Assembly (NCBI RefSeq): GCF_030269925.1
Contig: NC_085117.1
Coordinates: forward strand, 434,001 to 498,000
DNA length: 64,000 nt
From: Bombyx mori
Taxonomy: Eukaryota > Arthropoda > Insecta > Lepidoptera > Bombycidae
Reading direction: 5' to 3'
Shown: in pieces, positions 34,401 through 49,400 of the stretch
Position numbering within the stretch: position 1 is the first letter of the stretch
How the letters are laid out: each line of letters starts with the position of its first letter
The notes under the pieces: generated by a model
What the model was told of the DNA's origin: nothing
The model's input: the letters and a program-made list of their open reading frames with translations, nothing else
The model's database searches: none
Position numbers and translations under genes: made by a program

Positions 34401-37400
34401 GTTAGTAGATTCAGCAAAACACTGCTCTTGCTAGGGCCAGTTTTAGAATCGAGTGCCGGGTGCGGTGGCGCCTGGTACTCGACTGTTGGTCCGGTGCTGA
34501 GGCGGTGCAAGGTGGCTCCTATACGCCACCCATGGCGCGTATCCCGAGACGACACCCTTAGGAATTTTCCCAGGGATCAAACCCCGTCCTATCATCAGGA
34601 CGGGTACTGGCGAAGGCCAACTTTCGGCGCACGTTGTGGTACCGTAGATTTCGTGGTGTTGTGGAGCTCGATAGGGTTGAGTCGATAGTTCTGCAGGACA
34701 AGTGCCTCTCGCACCTTTTTCTGCGAGGAATTGAAGGAAGTGGAGAACCTCGATCTTTCTCTTCTCTTTCTTCCTCTCTGGAGGCGCTGGAGTCCGACAT
34801 AACCCGGTCTGCTACCCCCCTCGACCGGAAATCCTTAAAAAGGTTCCCCATCGAAAAAAAGGGCCAGTTTTAGCAAATCCCTCAAGTTCAGCCCGTGTGC
34901 TCTGTCACCTATCTGTCCACACGCAAGAATAGCCTCCTAAGCTACCAGCGAAGACGTAGGCAAAGAAGATTCTTAATATAATCTCACCTCGTTCGATGAC
35001 TAGTGCAAGCGAATTCGAACAAAACACTGTCCGGTATACGAGGTTTGCAAACTAATCTCTCATTGTAATCTCTCGTTGTAATCTCGCCAATTCCTCAAGG
35101 ATCAACATCGAAATACAATGCCATATCCGCAATTCATAGATCGATGTGTATTTAAATAGAGCGATGCATTCTCCATATTTCAATAACGACAGACGTAATT
35201 AATTGGCTGCCATTTGCACATCTATTTTGATGTTAGCATTGAAATTCTTTGACGGTATGACAGAATCGTTCTCGCTTCCTATTGGATTATTTTTATCGCG
35301 TACTCACTGACCAAGTTTGAATAGTTCTGCGTCTAAATCCACTAGGGGGTAGGGTCAGCCAAGTGAGCCCAAGTAGGTAACACAACCCTGCCTATTTCTG
35401 CCACGACGCAGTAATGTGTTGGGATTTGAAGGGTGAGGCACTTGATAGTTGATAGAACTGAGACTTAGACCTCATGTTTCCAGGTCTTTGATGTCTATGG
35501 ACCCGGTAAACGTCTAAGACGAGGAGAGCCGTGAGCAATAAAAAAAAATTCTCCAAATCTATAATGCGCTCCTCTCTTCATAGGCAAGATAAGAGTCTTG
35601 AAGAATCCTCATCGCTAAACAGCTTGGCTGTGCTCGCGACTATGATGATGAAGATGAATCCTTCTACTATTTACTGGTTCCCGTGAAGTAAGCCAATTCC
35701 GCTGAGCACCATGAGATTGGTTGATTTTTAGTGCACAGTAAGTACCACTGTTAAGCAGATGTCCACCTGGACCATAGGCGCCGTTCTGATGCCCTTCCAA
35801 CTATTCAATAAATAAAAACAAACAAACCACATCCGCTTCCGTTTCCTCGACGTGTCCAGGGTGTCCGAGTCTGGTCCCAGGGACCGGCCTCTTCGGCTTC
35901 TGCAGGAACGTCGTCCATCTCTTCTCTTCCTTCTTCTTCTTCTCGAGCGCCTTCCTTTCCTCCTCTTCGTTCAGCACCTTTAGCACTTCCGAGTCCTTCA
36001 ACGAGTCTATCATCGGCTTTATCTTCTTGAAGTCGACGCTGTCGTCGGCGCGGTGGATATGAGAATTTAGTACTCTTGACAGACTTTTTTTTTTTTTTTT
36101 ATTGCCCTTGTAGGCAGACGAGCATACGGCCCACCTGATGGTGAGTGGTTACCGTCGCCCATGGACTTCAGCAATGCCAGGGGCAGAGCCAAGCCGCTGC
36201 CTACCACTTAATACTCTCCACAAGCCTCGTTTGAAGAAGGACATGTCATAGCGCTCGGGAAACACCGTGGAGGGGAGCTCATTCCATAGCTTGTCCAATG
36301 TTCAATTGACAATTGTATTAGTCGTGTTTAGTGGTGCGTGTCTGGTGATCTCGCCTATACGATTGGACAATTAACAGATTCTGAGTTCATTCTTATTGGA
36401 CAAACGAATGGACCACACGACGTAAAGTGGTCACTGACGCGTATGAGATAACTGATCTTGGGCGACGAAATAAAAGCTCGCAAAGCAGTCCATGATTCGC
36501 AGATCCAAAATTTTACGATCTCTGGCTTTATATAAGCATATTTCTGTACTATTCATTTTTTTTAAATTATGTTGACGATACAAAAATATAACGAAAAACA
36601 AGAAAAAAGGCGCTTTTAAATAAAAAAAGAAATTGAGAACTTCACGAATATAATGGAAGTCGAGCTCAGTGGCGTGCAAGTGGACAGGCCAATGTTCGGC
36701 CGTGAACTGCTTTAGGCTGATGGTGATGACGATGAATGATAAACCTCGAATACCTTCTTCGTCGGACTTCGATGAATGGAACACCAGAAATAAAATAAAG
36801 CATTAGAAAAATTGGGTTCATCTGGGAAAAGGTTCTGTGATTGGGAATGTGATAGCACCATACAGATTTTCTTTTTTTTTTATTGATAAAATGGGTGGAC
36901 GAGCTCACAGCCCACCTAATGTTAAGTGGTTAAATGCGCCACCCACCTTGAGATACAAGTTCTAAGGTCTCAAGTATAGTTACAACGGCTGCCCCACCCT
37001 TCAAACCGAAACGCATTACTGCTTCACGGCCGAAATAGGCAGGGTGGTGGTACCTACCCGCGCGGACTCACAAGAGGTCCTACCACCAGTAATTAATTAT
37101 TTCATCCTTCGATATGTATATCTTAGACGTATGCATGTATGTACATATGTATATGAGGTTTCCATAGGAAATGCTAAATCAAGCCTATAAGTAATTTCTC
37201 CCCGCCACTTCGTTATTCTTCTTGACAAGATTAATGATCAAATTTCAACGTAGGAAGACAGGAACAAAACTGAAAATGAAAACTGACAATGCCTTCCTAA
37301 AACTGTATTTGTGGCTAGTGTTTAATGAAGCAGTGAAGTCAATGATTCATTCTAGAGCATATCAAAAGAACAAGACTTACCCCATGACATGTGCCTCTCT

Positions 37401-40400
37401 CAACATCTCCGCTTCCCCGGATATTAGTTCAGCGATCTTCTCCTCGCTCATCCCTGGTTTCCCGAGCTCCTCTGAATCCAACAAACATATTACTTAGTCT
37501 GAAGCTTAAAACAACAGTCGTCGTGGCCTAAAAGATAAGACGCCCGGTGCATTCGTGTTGAGCGATGCACTGGTGTTCGAATCTCGCTGGCGGGTACCAA
37601 TTTTTCTAATGAAATACGTACATTACAAATGCTCACGATCGAAAATTATAATTTGCGTAATTACTGGTGGTAGGACCTCTTGTGAGTCCGCACGGGTAGG
37701 TACCACCGCCCTGAAATTTGTGTCGTGAAGCAGTAATGCGTTTCGATTTGAAGGGTGAGACAGCCGTTATAACCATACTTGAGACCTTAGAACTCATATC
37801 TCAAGGTGGGTGGTGCATTTACGTTGTAGATGTTCATGGGCTCCTGTAATCACTTAACACCAGGTGGGCTGTGAGCTCGTCCAACCACCTAAGCAATAAA
37901 AAAAAACAATAGAAGTAAACAAATGAACAGTCCCTAAAAAACAATACGACTTTATTATTCTCAAGTCCAGATGAACACAAATACTCACTAGCCAATTCCT
38001 CATCGACCACTGCTTGTTCCAGGCCGTCCACGATGCCTTGGACGGTGCCGAGGGGCTCTCCCTCATCAGTAATAAAGACTTTTGGCTCACTGTGGGGCCT
38101 TAGTAGCTCCTATAAGAACAGATCAAGCAATTACCCTGAAGTCTGAAGAGTATTTTTTTCTTTTTAAGGTTCTTTTTCTCGTATATTCACTGGTGGCCTA
38201 GCTATGCCAGCTACCCACGGACGGGTAGGTGAGCTCACGGGTTTAACCTGAGAGAATTTGCTGTTTGGAATTGCGATCCACAGAGAAAGCCTGACGAAAG
38301 ACTCAGTGGGCTGTGTCTATAGGTTAGTTTGCGCTTCGAATTCTTGGAGGGTAACAGGTGCTTGAAAAGCTTAAAAGCAGCGAGAGTGGATTCGGGAGAG
38401 CTGACAAGACAAGCTTCGGGCGACGGCGGCTTTGGGTTGCCCCATTGCCTGTGTCGGATATGTCTCTTCATCATCCGGAGGAGACTCTCGGAGTTGAACT
38501 AGTACCTGAACTACAGGTGGTAGAACATACTATGAGTCCATAACGTAACCATTGACCATTATATGGGACGAAAATTAAACAGGTAACTCCCACGAATTCT
38601 ATCTATCCAAGATGTATTCTATCTCTCTAAGATAGAATTCTATCTACCTATGACAGTGACGTGAGAAAAATTTAACTAGATTCACCTCTATATCTGGTGG
38701 AGCCGGTGTTGTCCTCTGCGACCTACATTCTTCAGGATCAAATTTGACGGGCTTCACAAACTCCAGATAGTCTATTTTAGCATTATCATCAGTAATCTGT
38801 TTAGCAGTAGCATCGGCAGCTTCTATATGACCAGCGGGGTTTGCACTGTCTTGTTTTATAGCTTGTGGTGCGGCTTCAGCTATAGATACAGGGATTTCAT
38901 TGGTCGCTGCTTGTTTCTCTGCGATATCTTTACCTGCCAGCGTCGCAATAGAGTTAGAAACTTCCAAATTCTCATTTATATTAATCTTTTCCTGGATTTC
39001 TTGTTCTTTATTAGCTACAGCATCTAACTTATCACTATTCGTGACAGCTCTCTCGGTTGCATGTTCTTTGGAAATGACTATTCTTTCGTCGTTGTTATTC
39101 GAATATATTACGCCCACTTCAGAGGTATTTTGGTCTCTCTTTGAGTTATTACTTTCAGTGGCTGTCATATTTTCTTGTACCTCAACAACATTACTTATGA
39201 TTTCTTCGTCTTGATCTTTTAACGTATTCACTTCACTGACAATAACATTTTTATTCTCATCTTCGATTTTACTAACTTCAGTTTTTGTTTCTTTTACGTC
39301 ATTAGAAATGTCAACTTTAGATTTTTCGCTTCTCCTATTATTACCGTTAACCAGAATTCCTTTGATCGTACGAGATTCACTTGTTTTGCTGCTCGAATGT
39401 TCTTTGACTTCGGTGACTTCTGTCCGCGTCTCCATGCCAACACACTCTTTATATTCTTCAATGCTTTTTATTGTTTCATCTATAGCGGACGCGAGGAGCG
39501 AAGATTTCCTTTCGATTTCGCGTATTTCGTCCTGTACGGATTGGAAAGATTTTTTTAAAATACTCTTACATATTCAGTTTTTTTCAAAATGAAATATCCA
39601 CTGGCCAGTTGGATAGGGTGAATGAACTATGAAACTCCCGGTGTTATATTGAAAGACTTAATCTAAATGTGTCATACGTGTAGTTGGAACGTAAAAATCT
39701 GTTTTTATCTAAAAGTCGCTTTCTTTTGAGATCAGATCAAACAATAATCGTTTTGTGTTCGGATTAAGAGTTTACCACAATCAATTTGTGAATCCGGACG
39801 GGTAGGTACCACCACCCTCCCTATTTCTGAGGTGAAGCAGTAATGCGTTTAAAAGGCTGGGACTTAACACCAGATGGGCTGTGAGCTCGTCCACCCATCT
39901 AAGCAATAAAAAATGTGTAGACTGGATGGCGTAAAAGACGACATGTGTAAGAGGGGAGTGAGCGAAGAAATTGTGTATAATAGAGGAGTATGGAATGAGA
40001 AATATGTTCTGCCGACCCCAAGTGACTGGGAGAACGGCAGGAGAATGATATAAATATTAACTGTAGATATTTATATATCCATTATGAGGAAACATAGTAT
40101 TTATATGATATTTATGTTTCCATTATCAACCAATGCGTCTACTAGATCCTTGTCTGCATCATCCTCAACTGACTGGTAGATAATACATTAAACATTAAAT
40201 TCAGCAACGCAAATAGTGTATGGAAGGTGGAGGTAAGGAGCGCCATCGTGTATAGGGGACCAGTTGAAGTTCGCGTGTAAACAGCGAGTTGTTGTTGGAA
40301 GACTCACCGAAATAGCGCTAGTGTAGGAAGTGGAAATGATGTAGCAGGTTTAAACAGAGCGAAGTTTGAAGTGAAGTGTGTTAGTTTATGGCGCTGTTTG

Positions 40401-43400
40401 TAAAATCCTCCCACTCGCTACTGTGGCGCCATCTTAATTGGCTGTCTTTCCAGCGGACATTTTTTAATACACTGAGATGGCGCTCCTTACTTCCATAACG
40501 AAGTGCAACACGTTAATGAGTGAATTCAAAGCGTTTTTAGCAATAAAAATACACATTTTCGAAGATACTGTCTCTCTTGTCTGTTTTAAACTATGAATGA
40601 GCTGATTCAAAAACCCACCACGCGGAATCCTGAAAGCATAATACCTTTCTGTATTGGGGACGATCAGCGCCGCCCCTCAGACCTGGTTTCCTGTACACTG
40701 GCGAAGTCGGCTTTGACCAGGGCGGGCTGGGCAAAGGTGGGTCGTATATGATGGGGTCCTCAATCATTATCTCGACATGCGGCACAAGTTTCTTCTTCAC
40801 TATGGCCGGGTCTTCCTCGATCGGGACGGGTTCAGGATCTGGGGGCACGGGAGTGGTACCACGGCTTTTGGGTAGGGGCAGCTCTAGGCGGAAGATGTAT
40901 TCGTCTGTCAAAGGGGTGGGAGGCATCGTGGATGGACTGGGTGTGTCTATGTCATTGTTTTCGTCGCTCTGCAGCTGCCCATCTACGTCAATTCTTAAAG
41001 ACAAGTTCTGGCTGGATCTGGCTGTGAAAGACTGTTCTACTGACTGGGTAACGTCGGCCCCAATTTTTTGACTGGTGTATTCAGAATTGCACTGAAGGTT
41101 ATTCATAGTTGAGTGATCAATAATTTGTATTTGTTGTGATGAAACTTGCTCATTGATTTCGATATGGTTCACCATGGTTGTCTCGGAGCTAAGAGCAGAG
41201 TTCTTCTGAGTTAAGCTTTCTAATGAAGCTTTATGTGTGTCACTAATCTCCGACGATCTCTGTTCGAGTTCTTCGACGTGCAAACGATCTAATTTCCGCT
41301 CGGAGAGATTCAATTCCGATATATCTTCTTCTACAGTTATAACTTCTACTCCGTCTCCATCATCTTGGTCTATGACCTGGTATTTCTTGATTTTCAACTC
41401 TGCGTACTCTTCCGCGCTGGTCTTCGTTACGTGTTTAGGCAAAACTATGTTCTCCGTAATAGTGATGTCTTCTGTCTTCGCCTTCTCTACTTTGACTTCT
41501 GTTATTTTAGATATTGACTCCCTTTCTTCCTGTTCGATCAAAACTTTCGCTGTATCTGCCTTTTCTTCTAAGATCTCAAGAGTTTTAAGCTCGTCCTCTG
41601 CTACATCCACTTCAGTGATGCTTAGAGCTTGTTGTTCTACTACGCTGATAGTGTCAATTATCTCCGTCTCCTCCTTACTCAAGCTAAGCTCAGAGTATTC
41701 ATCTCTAGCTATCTCCACTTCAGCTATCTCTATAGCTTCCTGTTCTACAACGTTGACTGACTCAATAACCTGACTCTCTTCTTTCTTTATTTCCAGTTCT
41801 TGTAATTCTTCTGCCACTACCTGCGTTTCATTCACTTCAAGAGCCGTGTCAGTTTTTACAAGTATTTGATTGGATTTTTCGAATTTTTCGTCACTAACTT
41901 TCAGGACAGACAGTTCGTCTTTTATATATTCCACTTCGTTAACATTCACAGCTGAACAGGTATCTGATATTGTAACTGTAACATTCTCAGTGTTTGCTTC
42001 TTCGATAATAAGGGTATCGTGCGTGGATACATCGGTTATTTCAGTAGACTCGGCGACTGCAATAGCTAAGTCGTTTTCTGTTACAGTTTTTCCGATTTCA
42101 GTTTTGTTCAACTCTTTTGTTATTTCCGTTACAGGTTCAATGACCTGTTGCATCTCCTGGACTACGACCTTTTGAGTTTCTTGAACTACTGTCGCTTTTT
42201 CCTTTGAGTGGACTTCATGAGTCGAATCCTTGGTTTCAAAGAGTTTCTCTTCGAGAACGCCTACAGTGGCGTGGCTTTTGGCGCTCGTTGTAGCTAATTT
42301 ATGCGTCTCTTTGACTACAGCCTTTGCTTCATCGCGCTTCGCTGTTTCGATCGCGACCCTTTCTGACGTCACCGCTTCACTGACTTCCGATGCTATTTTA
42401 ACCTTTTCAGCAGTCTCCACTGTCATCTCGGACATTTCTGCGGCATAATCTTCGAAGATGACATCTGGGTTTGTATATACGTGCGCCTCTACCACGGCCC
42501 TGTAAGTATTTCGGTCTGTATTGTTCGTGCTAGTTCTATGTTTTCTATATTCATGTTTACTTTGAACATTTTGATGTGCATTCGATTTAAATTCGCTCGA
42601 AAATTGTTTGGAAGTTACTTCTTTTTCCAGAGACGCCCTGCGACTGTCAACCTTATCCAGCCATTCTAAGGGATCACTTTCGCGCGCAACTTCTTCTTCT
42701 ATAGAACTCCTGCTGCTAGATCTCCTTCTGCGTTGACGCACCTCCAATTCTTCAGCGGCTCTGCTCTCTAATTCCGTTATCACAGTTTCCATCTTCTTTG
42801 TTAGTTCTTCGTTTCTTCTATCGCTCATTTGTGCCATTTTAGCGCCGGATTTTCGGCTTTCTTTCATTTCGAACTTATCAAACTCTTTCACTTCTTTACT
42901 TTCAAACTCTTGAATCTTTGATTCGTTTTGAGATACCATTTTGTTTTCACGTCGCCTGTTATCTTCAACTTTCGATTTGCTTACCAAATCTTCTCTGTAC
43001 GTCTCATTGATGCTGTCTCTATAAGCACATTGCCTTTCTTCGGTTTTAGATAAAGCCGGTTGTGTTAAAATGAATCTAGAAAGGGCCACCATGACATCTG
43101 TTAGGTGGATGAAGAACGTTTTGAGCAGGAGGTCGTAGTGATGGGAGTGCACCACTCCTTTGATGTTGGGTATGGTCTGCAAGCCTATGGCGTATACTCT
43201 TTGTTCAGCCTCGATCCTTGCAGACGACTGTTCGTGTCCTTTATCCACGTATTTTTGTTTATGATACTCTTGTTTCTCCTCCTCAATGTGCTTCGTAGGT
43301 GTCGGTTTTACGACTTCTTTCTCATAAACTGTAGATTCCGTTTCGAAGGCTGTTTCATTTTCTTTAAGTTCATAAATAGTATTTTCAGTGGAGGCGTGCT

Positions 43401-46400
43401 CATTCACAAACTCGGTACGTTCATGTTTTTCCGACTTAGATGTTTCTGCGACGATTTTCTCTTCCGTTTTAGATACCACTAACTCTTCTTGTTCCATTAT
43501 TTCTTCTTTTAAACTTTTCTCTACTTTTTCTGAATGAGCGATCTTCTGTTCAACATCGTCCTTTAATTTCATCTCTGAATGCTGTTCTTCTTTTATCTCC
43601 TTCTCAATCTGCTTTGTAACGGCCACGGCTTGTTCGATGGTCTCGTCCACGACCAGCAGAGCTGTTTTCTCTATTTTCTCAAGATCTATCTCTTCTTTCA
43701 TCTCATCGAGGAACCGTTTCTCTTCTAAAATTTTTTCTTCTTTCGTTTGCACGTCTCTTGATTCTTCTTTGAAGGTCATGCTTACGTCTTTCGAGGATTT
43801 CGTGACAGTTTCATCAGAGACAAAGCTCACAGATCTCCTCTCAATCTTATCGTCAAGTACACTCTTAGCTCTTCTGCCTTCAGGGTCGTACTGCTCGGAG
43901 ATTGGCAATTTGAACTTACGTTCAGGGGCATTCGTGAGTTTCAACGCGAGAATGTCAATATTGTCGAGGCTCTCACTAGATTTGCCGAACTCATCCCGAT
44001 AATTGGGATTCAAGATGATCGGATCTTCGATTGGAGGAATATCGGGGAGAGGTTCCGTGGAAAAGGGTCGGTAGGGCTTGGTTGGGGTCACGAAAGGGGA
44101 TGACGTTAAAGACCTCGAGGTTTGTCGGTCTGAAGGGTCAAATAGGTCGATGTCTAAGCTCGGCGGCTCAATAAACTGTTCTATTTTAAACTGTACCTCA
44201 GTTGGTTCCGACTGTCGGTCGAAATCTGCCGGTGGAGGCGACTCCAGCAACGGCTCCTGGTCGTCCAAAACCGGGTCGTACAGCCCACTGGAAAATGCAA
44301 TTGAGTTATAACCGATTGCTTTAGATCATGACGAATAAGGCGTAATAGTGCGCCGGTAATCTAAATAGTTATTTTAAGCTTTTATTTATATTTGCTTAAT
44401 TGCCTTATTACCAATTTCGCGCACCCGATGATTAACGCCGGTCAGTTCAATTGAAAACTATATTTTCTACCTAAGCTGATAGCCTTGAGAGGCCGTATCA
44501 GCGTAACCTAACAAGTAGCTGAGCTCACGGGCTCTAACCTGACAAAGCTGCTAACACTAGCCCTAGCAAGAGCAGTGCTCCGCAGAATCTACCAGTGGAT
44601 CGGAAAACCGACCCACTGAGAAGATCCGGCGAGAAACTCATTGGGCTGTGTCTCTAGGTTAATTTACTCGCCGAGCCCTTGGTCGCAAGCGACGGGTTCG
44701 ACCAGAACGATGACCGGGGAAAAAAACATAATAAACATTCAATTCAACCATAATATATTAATTCAAACCATAATAAGCATTAGTGCTTCACGGCAGAAAT
44801 GGGCGAAGTGGTGGTCCTATCACCAGTAAAAAAACTCCGCCAGGAGTCACCAATTAGTTTCGCTCGGGGCTAAGAAATGAAAAGATGATCGCGTTCCCTC
44901 CTAATCTACGCTATTACTTAATAATTAAATTGAAGATATATTTACATTCTGATTCCTTCGATGTCTCGCGATGATAATTGAAATCAGAGAGATATTTCCC
45001 GGATTCTCGCAACTCATTCTGTGTTAACTAATTGTTTTAAGTGAGCGATGTTGAAATTAACCCTTTAAAAGTATGAACGGTGGAGTTTGGAGGCCTGTCT
45101 CATGTGGGGGAAGTGAAAAAATGGGGTGCTAAACTATAATTTATTCTCAAAGTGGGCAGTTTACAAAATATGTTTGGGAACCCCTGCCCTAACCGACTCG
45201 TGTTCCGTTGAAACTGGAATGGCCTCCGAACCACCAGTAATCCCTCAATCATAAAAAAAACTAACGCTCCATACTTGAAAACTAAATTTTAAAAAATGGG
45301 CGTCATCAGAAACATTACGCTAAGAAACTATTCTAGTCTATTCTATTCTATCAGTCCACAGATGTCCACTGCTGGACATAGCTGTCCCCTAAGGCTCGCC
45401 ACCAAGATCGGTCCTGCGCTGCTTGCGTCCAGCGGATCCCCGCAACCTCAATAGGTCGTCGCACCACTTCATGGGAGGGAGGCCTACCCATGCCACGTCT
45501 TCCGGTACGCGGTCGCCACTCAAAAGCTCTCCGGCCCCAACAACCATTCATTCTACGAGCAACCTGCCCACTACCACTTCAACGTCCTTTGGACTATGTC
45601 TGTTACCATGGTTTTCGTCCGGATCTCCTCATTTCTGATTTGATCTTGCAAGGAAACTCTAAGCATAGCCTCTCCATTGCTCTTTGTATGACCTTGAGAC
45701 CATGACCATAAGGCCCATTGCAAATGGTCATCAGGTTTGAGCCCCGTGAGCTCACCTACTAGTTAAGGCGACGCTGATATAGCCTCTCAAGGCTATCAGC
45801 TTAGGTAGGAAAAAAAAGCAAATGGAACGAAAAACGGACTAAACTTATTGGAAATTTCAAAAAATGTCATTCGTCACACAAGCGAGTAACCCCTCATTAA
45901 CTAAGTAAGCTCCTTATTTGAGCTTCCTTCATTCGCGTTTTCATTATACGCGGATTAAACAAAATCTAACCTAATTCCTATGTTCGCGGCTAAAGATCTC
46001 TTTATTCGCTGATCTAATTGCTAAATCGGTACATGGACATTGATGAAAAGAATCCCAATATGTATTTAGGTATCCAACCGAATGTCCTTTGCAGACGTGT
46101 CGTCAGATGAACTAATAATAAAAAGTAAAACAGATATGTTATTGTTTTGTCACGTACGAAATGTATCCCCTATGATCGTCCCATATATGTAAATTATCAT
46201 TCCACATTCACTTCGGTTTCTGTATTTGCGGCGTATTCACGGAACATGTACCAAGCGAATAAAACAGCTTTTACTGTAACAACAATCTCACTATCTAAAA
46301 AAGGTTAATTTAAAATAAAAATACATCAACATAACATTGGCGCGTTAAATTTGTGTTCAAATATTGATGGCCATATTAACATTTAGATAAAAGCATTGTA

Positions 46401-49400
46401 ACATATAAGTTAAAATAGGGCTATTTCTGACTATAATACGAACGAAACCCCGGACAAAACTATTATATATAAAATCACTAAATCATTTTTAAATCCCAAA
46501 TTGAACAATATTAATTTAATTTTTCAAAATTTAGTATATACACGAGTGAACCATTTATTTTGACCCTAAGTTTACGATGAGTAGACGGCCCGAACCACAC
46601 TCTTTTGTTGAGAGCTTACGACCCGTGCCGATTACTATACTAACTAAAACCCATTTAACTGTTTGGTCTGAATACTTCTAATTCTCTTTTGTACTAGAAT
46701 TTAGTTGTAAACAATATCAAATGTCTTAATTACAAATAAACACATTAGATGTAGGAATTTTTATAATTACATAAATGATAATAATTTTATTTTAATAGTT
46801 CGCATTATGACTAATATCACGCCATTAGTTTTATCGCTTTTGTGGTAAAGAACAATTTGATTTGATTTAAAAGATGCTTGGTAATTGAAGACATTAGATG
46901 CATATTATTATTAGAATCATGTTGTTTCAAATTTCATGTTTTTTTTTTGTTAGCTAAAACTCAAATAGCTTACGTAAATTTTTGGTTTTTTATGTCGAAT
47001 TTACCCATAGTCTTGATATTAGGTAAAAGCGAATTTAGCTCATTCTAGAAAAGATCCACAGTGTACGGACCTTAACTTAAAATTTAACCCTTAATTTTTT
47101 ACGGGATCTGACATTTTATATTAGTGGATTATTTTCAAGTTACGACCGTCCTAATCAAAAATTAGACGCGCTTTGCCTGGGTTACGGAATTATTATTTTA
47201 TTGCTTAGATGGGTGGTGAGCTCACAGACCACCTGGTATTAAGTGGTTACTGGAGCCCATAATAATCTGCAACGTAAATGCGCCACCCACCTTGAGATGA
47301 AGTTCTAAGGTCTCAGTATAGTTACAACGGCAGCCCCACCCTTCAAACCGAAACGCATTACTGCTTCACGACAGAAATAGGCAGGGTGGTGGTAAATACC
47401 CGTGCGGACTCACAACAGGTCCTACCACCAGTAATTACGCAAATTATAATTTTTGCGGGTTTGATGTTTATTACACGATGTCATTCCTTCACCGTGGAAG
47501 TCAATCGTGAACATTTGTTAAGTACGTAATTATTTCATTAGAAAAATTGGTACCCGCCTGCAGGATCCAAGCACCATTGCATCGCTAGATACGAATGGAA
47601 CGGACGTCTTATCCTTTAGGCCACGGCGACTTCAAAACTAGCATTGTTTTTGTATATATTTTTTAAGTTATACTTAGTTGTTCTTACAAGATCGTAAACC
47701 GCTTCGTTACGTGACGCGTTACGGCGCCAGTCTGTCTGGCGTCTCTTTCTCTCACGCACACGGCAGCGGTAGTGAGAAGGTATGTGACTCCTAACTATCT
47801 ATATATCTTGATCAATTTATCTTACAATTTTCCTTACATTATCATATTAATGTACATAAAATTTAAGTAATAACGTAAACTTTGTCTCAAGTTAAACAGT
47901 TTCAATATTAAACAGTTCAACTTAGATTAGTTTAAGTTATAACTTCTGTGGTTTTCTTATTTTTTACAAGTCACTTTCATTAAAAAAAATCCTTTAACCA
48001 TTTCCGCAAGACATTACAAAAATAAATACAGCTACTAATCAGGGTTAATGTGATTAAGTTCGCCTTGACGTTTGCTATCTGACGGAAAAACACAACGCGG
48101 ATTTATGATTGAGTCATTACTTATGGCCCGGAGGTCTTTCTAGTTTCAACAGGAGAGTTGGGCGAGCAAAGGCTCAGCCAGGAAGGGTGGGATTTGCTAA
48201 CAGTATCTTTCGGGGCCCCCTGGGCAATCGCGACCCGCTGAGAAGACCCGGCGAGAAACTCAGCGGGCTGATGCATATGTTAGGTTGCACGTCGACCTCT
48301 TTGCCGAGCAACACAAGCAAACACAACGCGGTAACACAAACAAACACAAATCACTCACTGGTTTTTGTACACCAAGTAAAATTTCATGTTTCGACCGACA
48401 GGGGGACAGTGCTACCGATGCAGGCTTTTAGCGATTGCTTTAGCGAATGAAAAGTAAAAATTTCGATTGCAAATTCGCTACAGGCAGAAGCGAGGCCGTC
48501 TTTTTGGATATGGTTCAATGTGTCGATACGTTTAGTTAGAGAATTATTCGCGCTTTGAGAACGAGTGAATCATAACATTTAAATATATCGCGCCTTTAAA
48601 ATTGAAGAGGCTTAACTAACAATTATTAGAAAATGAGCTTTTTATTTCGAATTACGACTTATAAACATGTATTCGAACAGATTACAAAATTATTTTTATG
48701 AAATTTAAAATTTAATTTATATTTTTAGTTTAAAAAAAGGACACAGTACACATTCCGTATCTTTTAAACCAAGCGCATACTTTAAAATTTAAGGTGTGCG
48801 CTTTAAAGCTTAAAGTACTAAAATCGAAACTGACAAATCAATAAATTTTCAATTACATTTTTGGTATTTATCAAAAAAACAAGATTTTTGGATTAAGTGA
48901 CTTCGAATCTAAAGGTGCGATATGATAAGGTTTTGCGGGATGATTTTTAACGAGTTATTTATTTGATTTATTGGTTTTATTTATTATTGGTTTCATTTTT
49001 GTTTATTTTTGTTTTTGATCATTCTGATAAATTGTAATTTTAATTTTATTGTATTTTGATTTAAATATTATGTAATTGTATGTGAGATTTTATTGACTTA
49101 AGTTGCCTGAAATAAACGCATTTCATTTCATTCAGGTTTGACATGATCAAGTGTGTAAATGACGGTATCAGAAAGAGAGGAGGGAGTGTCGAAATAACGG
49201 CTGATAGAAAAGAATGGAAGAGAAAAATTAACCGACTAAAAAAACCGACCCCACCTAGTGGGATAAGGTGAAGAAAAAGAAGATCTATATTCGAATACCG
49301 CAAGTAAAATTGAATGCCCCCAATACGGACACTCGGATCCCACTTGTTTCTGTCGGGAGGCAGTCGTTTTTACTTAATGCGTTCGTACTTAATGCAAATT

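Noticed and set aside
38644..39435. ATG at 39435 as a start codon on the minus strand
   Set aside because: The frame is open upstream to an acceptor at 39532 and joins exon 3 in phase, so the Met is internal. The tail past 38686 is intron.
40748..44311. Many plus-strand ORFs over the large PDZ exon
   Set aside because: They are antisense shadows of a Glu/Lys/Ser-rich minus-strand exon whose codon bias removes stops on the other strand. The minus frame fits splice phases.
48109..48450. 113-codon plus ORF
   Set aside because: Made of LINE-B-like sequence and unique A/T-rich DNA; no family match and no splice support.
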